Shown here piece by piece: positions 6,708-9,414 of a DNA stretch of 9,414 nt. The notes under the pieces were generated by a model. It was not told where the DNA came from. It did no database searches and worked only from the letters and a program-made list of their open reading frames with translations. This stretch comes from JAICLV01 sp036380925 (GTDB lineage Bacteria; Actinomycetota; Actinomycetes; Acidothermales; Acidothermaceae), in the NCBI GenBank assembly GCA_036380925.1, contig DASVDW010000174.1, positions 1 to 9,414 on the forward strand. The letters run 5' to 3'. The translations under genes were made by a program, and so were the position numbers. Each line of letters begins with the position of its first letter. Positions within the stretch are counted from its first letter, which is position 1.

Positions 6708-6769
6708 GATTCCTCCGAGGGTCTCGGGGCGACCGCTATATGACGCCCGCGAGTAGTTGGGGTGTTGCG

Positions 6770-6796
6770 CCGGCGCCCGCGAGGAGCGGGCGCCGG
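6770..6796 (-). promoter_or_regulatory. Perfect 11-bp GC hairpin between rpsD and rpoA
   Basis: CCGGCGCCCGC and GCGGGCGCCGG are perfect reverse complements separated by a 5-nt loop (6781-6785). The hairpin begins 8 nt after the rpsD stop. No T-tract follows it on the minus strand, so it may be a partial terminator, an mRNA 3'-end stabiliser or a processing site rather than a full terminator. Confidence 0.6.
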
Positions 6797-6803
6797 GGTC
6801 TTG

Positions 6804-7430
6804 CTACTTCGAGTAGAACTCGACGATCAGCTGCTCTTGCACCTGGGTGTCGATGACCTGCCGAACCGGCAGCGAGTGCACCAGCACCCGCAGCCGCGAG
6901 GGCAGCACCTCCAGCCAGGCCGGAACGGTCTTCTCGCCGGCGACCGCGCGGGCGATCACGAACAGGTCGAGCTCGCGCGACTTCTCGGCGACCTCGACGA
7001 TGTCGTTCTCGCTCACCCGGTAGCTGGGGATGTCGACCCGCTTGCCGTTGACCAGGAAGTGGCCGTGGCGCACCAGCTGGCGGGCCTGGTCGCGGCTCAC
7101 GGCGAAGCCGGCCCGGTAGACGACGTTGTCGAGCCGGCTCTCGAGGATGCGCAGCAGGTTCTCGCCGGTCCGGCCGGTCTTGCTGCTGGCTTCCTCGTAG
7201 TAACCGCGGAACTGCTTTTCCAAGATGCCGTAGATGCGCGCGCACTTTTGCTTCTCGCGCATCTGCAGCAGGTACTCGCTGTCCTTGCTGCGACCGCGAC
7301 CGTGCTCGCCCGGCGGGTAGGGCCGGTTCTCGATCGGACACTTCGGGGAGTCGCACTTGGCGCCCTTGAGGAAAAGCTTGGTCTTCTCGCGACGGCAACG
7401 CTTGCAGTCGGGGCCGGTGTAACGAGCCAT
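6804..7430 (-). CDS. rpsD: 30S ribosomal protein S4, zinc-binding (C+) form
   Basis: A primary assembly protein of the small subunit, 208 residues. It starts MARYTGPDCKRC. Cysteines 9, 12, 26 and 31 occupy the spacing of the zinc site known from Thermus S4. The S4 RNA-binding domain lies at about residues 99-162 (RLDNVVYRAGFAVSRDQARQLVRHGHFLVNGK), and the C-terminus EQLIVEFYSK is typical. ATG 7430 follows the rpsK stop by 3 nt (TGA TCC ATG), with GGAGGG 8 nt upstream inside rpsK, so the two genes are probably translationally coupled. In enterobacteria S4 is also the translational repressor of this operon, which is relevant to the structured rpsM leader here. Confidence 0.98.
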   Translation of the reverse strand: MARYTGPDCKRCRREKTKLFLKGAKCDSPKCPIENRPYPPGEHGRGRSKDSEYLLQMREKQKCARIYGILEKQFRGYYEEASSKTGRTGENLLRILESRLDNVVYRAGFAVSRDQARQLVRHGHFLVNGKRVDIPSYRVSENDIVEVAEKSRELDLFVIARAVAGEKTVPAWLEVLPSRLRVLVHSLPVRQVIDTQVQEQLIVEFYSK

Positions 7431-7433
7431 GGA

Positions 7434-7844
7434 TCAAACCCTCCGGCGCTTCGGTGGACGGCAGCCGTTGTGCGGAACTGGAGTGACGTCTTGGATCGAG
7501 CCGACCTCGAGGCCGACCGCCTGCAGGGAGCGGATCGCGGTCTCGCGGCCGGAGCCCGGGCCCTTGACGAACACGTCGACCTTGCGCATGCCGTGCTCCT
7601 GGGCGCGGCGGGCGGCGGCCTCGGCGGCCATCTGGGCGGCGAACGGGGTCGACTTGCGCGACCCCTTGAAGCCGACGTGGCCGGCGCTCGCCCATGCGAT
7701 CACCGCGCCGGTGGGGTCGGTGATCGAGACGATCGTGTTGTTGAACGTGCTCTTGATGTGGGCGTGCCCGTGGGCGACGTTCTTCTTCTCCTTGCGGCGC
7801 ACCTTCTTGGCGCCGGCGCCTTGTTGGCGCGACTTCGGGGGCAT
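7434..7844 (-). CDS. rpsK: 30S ribosomal protein S11
   Basis: Small-subunit platform protein of 136 residues. It has a basic N-terminal extension (MPPKSRQQGAGAKKVRRKEKK), the conserved GHAHIKSTFNNTIVSITD segment, GPGSGRETAIRSLQ, and the signature C-terminus DVTPVPHNGCRPPKRRRV. ATG 7844 has AGGAG 10 nt upstream. It follows rpsM by 65 nt, a gap that contains a 7-bp hairpin, and its stop nearly abuts the rpsD start. Confidence 0.98.
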   Translation of the reverse strand: MPPKSRQQGAGAKKVRRKEKKNVAHGHAHIKSTFNNTIVSITDPTGAVIAWASAGHVGFKGSRKSTPFAAQMAAEAAARRAQEHGMRKVDVFVKGPGSGRETAIRSLQAVGLEVGSIQDVTPVPHNGCRPPKRRRV

Positions 7845-7880
7845 CTGCTGCTGGCTCCTGGAAAACGTGAGGTGGTCGGA

Positions 7881-7908
7881 CCCGCGGCGCGGGGACGAGT
7901 TCCGCGGG
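7881..7908 (-). promoter_or_regulatory. 7-bp inverted repeat between rpsM and rpsK
   Basis: CCCGCGG at 7881-7887 and CCGCGGG at 7902-7908 are perfect reverse complements with a 14-nt loop, starting 1 nt after the rpsM stop codon. It is short and GC-only, so chance cannot be excluded. If real it would be an intercistronic mRNA hairpin. Confidence 0.35.
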
Positions 7909-7909
7909 A

Positions 7910-8290
7910 CTACTTCTTGCCGACCTTCTTCTTGCCGGCGACGGTCTTGCGCGGGCCCTTGCGGGTGCGCGCGTTGGTGTGGGTGCGCTGACCGTGGACG
8001 GGCAGTCCGCGACGGTGCCGGATGCCCTGGTAGCAGCCGATCTCCACCTTGCGGCGGATGTCGGCGGCGACCTCGCGACGCAGGTCGCCCTCGATCTTGT
8101 AGTTGCCCTCGAGCCACTCGCGCAGCTTCAGCAGATCGTCGTCGGACAGATCGCGAACCCGCAGGTCGGGGCTGATGCCGGTGCCGGCGATGGTCTCGGC
8201 CGCGCGGGTGCGGCCGACGCCGTAGATGTAGGTGAGCGCGATCTCCAGGCGCTTGTCGCGCGGGAGGTCGACGCCGACGAGACGTGCCAC
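7910..8290 (-). CDS. rpsM: 30S ribosomal protein S13
   Basis: Small-subunit head protein that contacts the P-site tRNA and the B1 intersubunit bridges; 126 residues. It has the typical VARLVGVDLPRDKRLEIALTY start, the helix-hairpin-helix segment YGVGRTRAAETI, the conserved RRGLPVHGQRTHTNARTRKG, and a lysine-rich tail. I chose GTG 8290 because AGGAG (8304-8300) is 9 nt upstream and homologues begin with ARLVGVDLP. An in-frame TTG at 8296 is only 3 nt from that site. It is preceded by a 163-nt structured leader after rpmJ. Confidence 0.97.
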   Translation of the reverse strand: MARLVGVDLPRDKRLEIALTYIYGVGRTRAAETIAGTGISPDLRVRDLSDDDLLKLREWLEGNYKIEGDLRREVAADIRRKVEIGCYQGIRHRRGLPVHGQRTHTNARTRKGPRKTVAGKKKVGKK

Positions 8291-8310
8291 GGGCAATGAC
8301 TCCTAGCTGT

Positions 8311-8414
8311 TTCGCGGAGGTCCTTGCGAACCGCGCCCCCACCTGCCCAGATGGGGCCCCGGCCTCCGACCGGGGGTTGCGTCGTCCGGATCTCTTTGAC
8401 AGAGATCGTGGACG
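8311..8414 (-). promoter_or_regulatory. Structured leader of rpsM, candidate ribosomal-protein autoregulatory RNA
   Basis: The gap between rpmJ and rpsM (8453-8291) is much longer than the other gaps in the operon and holds successive dyads. Stem A pairs 8389-8395 with 8401-8407 (GATCTCT/AGAGATC, 5-nt loop), with an outer 8383-8387/8410-8414 stem. Stem B pairs 8357-8362 with 8370-8375 (CCCCGG/CCGGGG). Stem C pairs 8337-8341 with 8352-8356. Near the ribosome binding site, 8313-8317/8331-8335 and 8311-8315/8326-8330 are alternative, mutually exclusive pairings. The position matches the S4-responsive alpha-operon leader of E. coli. Function is inferred from position and structure only. Confidence 0.5.
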
Positions 8415-8453
8415 GCGCTGCGGACCGCTTTGTTGGCGCCCTGCTTGTCCTGG

Positions 8454-8567
8454 CTAGCCCTGACGCTGCTTGTGGCGCAGGTTCTCGCAGATCACCATGA
8501 CCCGACCGTGACGGCGGATCACCTTGCACTTGTCGCAGATCTTCTTGACGCTCGGCTTGACCTTCAT
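8454..8567 (-). CDS. rpmJ: 50S ribosomal protein L36, zinc-binding (C+) form
   Basis: A 37-residue protein beginning MKVKPSVKKICDKCKVIRRHG and ending ENLRHKQRQG. Cys11, Cys14, Cys27 and His32 form the zinc ribbon of the C+ form of L36. ATG 8567 is preceded by AGGAG with a 5-nt spacer. It lies between infA and rpsM, the usual order. The length and sequence are normal for the family. Confidence 0.98.
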   Translation of the reverse strand: MKVKPSVKKICDKCKVIRRHGRVMVICENLRHKQRQG

Positions 8568-8600
8568 TGGTTCTCCTGGACGTGCCCTGTCGGTGAACGA

Positions 8601-8615
8601 GGCGTCCGGGACGCC
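8601..8615 (-). promoter_or_regulatory. Small hairpin between infA and rpmJ
   Basis: GGCGTC (8601-8606) and GACGCC (8610-8615) form a perfect 6-bp stem with a 3-nt loop, 12 nt after the infA stop. It is short, but sits in an intercistronic gap like the other hairpins of this operon. Confidence 0.35.
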
Positions 8616-8627
8616 CAACACGGATTG

Positions 8628-8849
8628 TTACTTGTAGCGGTAGACGATGCGGCCACGGGTCAGGTCGTAGGGGCTGAGCTCGACGACGACTCGGTCACCG
8701 GGAAGGATCCGGATGTAGTGCATCCGCATCTTGCCACTGATGTGAGCGAGCACCTTGTGACCGTTCGCGAGCTCGACCCTGAACATGGCGTTCGGGAGCG
8801 GCTCGACGACCTGGCCCTCGATCTCGATGGCCCCGTCTTTCTTCGCCAT
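8628..8849 (-). CDS. infA: Translation initiation factor IF-1
   Basis: An OB-fold factor of 73 residues that binds the ribosomal A site during initiation. It starts MAKKDGAIEIEGQVVEPLPNA and has the conserved segments FRVELANGHKVLAHISGKMR, RILPGDRVVVELSPYDLTRGRI and VYRYK. Length is exactly typical. ATG 8849 has GGAGG only about 2 nt upstream, an unusually short spacing. It is the first gene of the leftward operon, with a candidate promoter about 110 nt upstream. Confidence 0.98.
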   Translation of the reverse strand: MAKKDGAIEIEGQVVEPLPNAMFRVELANGHKVLAHISGKMRMHYIRILPGDRVVVELSPYDLTRGRIVYRYK

Positions 8850-8955
8850 GTCCTCCGCGTTCCGTCGGTCCTACATGCATGCTGGCACGCGCCTGCCCCG
8901 CTCCTGCGGCCTTGTTGCGGGCCGAAGAGCCGAACAGACGACGGGCCGACTGAGA

Positions 8956-8985
8956 AGTCTACGCGAGCCCCCGTCGGAACGCGAA
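8956..8985 (-). promoter_or_regulatory. Candidate promoter of the infA operon
   Basis: On the minus strand a good -10 hexamer TAGACT (8961-8956) is preceded by an 18-nt spacer and TTCGCG (8985-8980), a weak -35. Transcription would start near 8949, giving a leader of about 100 nt before infA. It is the best promoter-like sequence in the 259-bp gap between infA and the DUF1707 gene. A transcript from further upstream could also read through. Confidence 0.45.
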
Positions 8986-9108
8986 ACGGCCCCACCCCAC
9001 CCCGCTCACCCCCCCGGCGAGTTGATCACGTTAAGGACGTGTACCGGTCCCTGGACACCTCCACAGACCGTTCCTCGGACGAGTTCACCCACCCAGGGCC
9101 GCTTCGGA

Positions 9109-9414
9109 CTAGCGCGCCCGGCGACGGTCGTGATCACCCGCCCGCCCCGGCGGGTCGGTCGGCCGCGGCGGCGGCCCGTCGTCCGCGCCTCGCAGGTTCA
9201 GCGTCCGGACGACGGCGAGCGCGCCGGTGATCCCCAGCGGCCAAACCGGCCAGTACGGCTGAATCGAGGACGACGTGAGCACGGTCAACAGCCAGACCGC
9301 GTTCAGCAGCACCGCCATCGACGCCCACGCCGTCCAGATGCGCCGCAGCTCGCGGCGCGCCGGTGAGCGGACGACGGGAGCCGGCGGCGCGGGCACCGGC
9401 AGGTCGAAGGTGAG
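9109..9414 (-). CDS. DUF1707/2TM-type membrane protein, C-terminal part (5' end beyond window)
   Basis: The frame is open to the right edge and reads LTFDLPVPAPPAP before the helices. A DLP segment followed by a Pro/Ala-rich linker is what follows the DUF1707 domain in actinobacterial proteins, so the true start is probably off the window. The in-frame GTG at 9396 is likely internal. Two hydrophobic segments follow a basic stretch (RRELRRIW): about residues 30-46 (AWASMAVLLNAVWLLTV) and 54-72 (YWPVWPLGITGALAVV) of the visible part. The arrangement resembles the 2TM domain. The protein ends with an Arg/Pro-rich tail and stops at TAG 9111-9109. Function is unknown; DUF1707 proteins are membrane-associated in actinobacteria. 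It is transcribed in the same direction as infA, 259 bp upstream. Confidence 0.75.
   Translation of the reverse strand, partial: LTFDLPVPAPPAPVVRSPARRELRRIWTAWASMAVLLNAVWLLTVLTSSSIQPYWPVWPLGITGALAVVRTLNLRGADDGPPPRPTDPPGRAGDHDRRRAR

Noticed and set aside
4150..6743. Long plus-strand open frames opposite truA, rplQ and rpoA (399 and 585 codons)
   Set aside because: They are antisense to certain genes, and result from the high-GC codon pattern. No domain or ribosome binding site supports them.
6708..6760. AT-rich CATATAG as an internal rpoA promoter
   Set aside because: No acceptable -35 hexamer at normal spacing; the match is to part of a -10 only.
8396..8401. TTGACA on the plus strand in the rpsM leader, a perfect -35 consensus
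   Set aside because: It is on the wrong strand for rpsM, has no -10 at 16-18 bp, and is explained as the loop of the 8389-8407 hairpin.
8875..8892. Tiny upstream reading frame (GTG CCA GCA TGC ATG TAG) before infA
   Set aside because: Only five codons, with a weak ribosome binding site; chance occurrence is likely and nothing ties it to regulation.

Overview
The window comes from a high-GC bacterium, almost certainly an actinomycete (Actinomycetota). The evidence is the strongly G/C-biased third codon positions, frequent GTG starts (one gene starts at TTG, one probably at CTG), an actinobacterial-style ribosomal protein L17 with an alanine-rich tail, and a DUF1707/2TM protein beside infA. 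I cannot name a genus.

The right half (about 8850 down to 4066, minus strand) is the distal part of the spc/alpha ribosomal block: infA (IF1), rpmJ (L36), rpsM (S13), rpsK (S11), rpsD (S4), rpoA (RNA polymerase alpha), rplQ (L17) and truA (tRNA pseudouridine synthase). A YciI-like gene (4021-3719) follows and may be cotranscribed. These genes supply initiation factor, small- and large-subunit proteins, the RNA polymerase assembly subunit and a tRNA modification enzyme, so one transcript links transcription and translation capacity. A candidate promoter lies about 110 nt upstream of infA. Several intercistronic gaps contain a GC-rich hairpin. The two most striking are the 163-nt leader of rpsM, placed like the S4-binding alpha-operon leader of enterobacteria, and a roughly 20-bp hairpin across the rplQ/truA junction, where truA has no ATG, GTG or TTG start ahead of its conserved N-terminus.

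Right of infA (9414-9109, minus strand) is the C-terminal part of a DUF1707-type protein with two membrane segments, cut by the window edge.

The left third holds a divergent pair. A LuxR-family regulator with a GAF-like N-terminal region runs rightward (3013-3708). A large secreted protein runs leftward off the window (2666 to 1): signal peptide, seven-bladed PD40/TolB-like propeller, fibronectin type III domain, then a second propeller. Their 346-bp shared intergenic region holds a 12-bp interrupted palindrome, a 22-bp tandem direct repeat and a 9-bp inverted repeat, which makes it a plausible control region. The LuxR gene converges on the YciI-like gene with only 10 bp between their stop codons.

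Most of the window is core, conserved gene content. The best candidates for something undescribed are RNA structures in the ribosomal operon (rpsM leader, rplQ/truA hairpin with a probable CTG start) and the LuxR/propeller pair with its repeats. I see no mobile element, CRISPR array, tRNA or rRNA.
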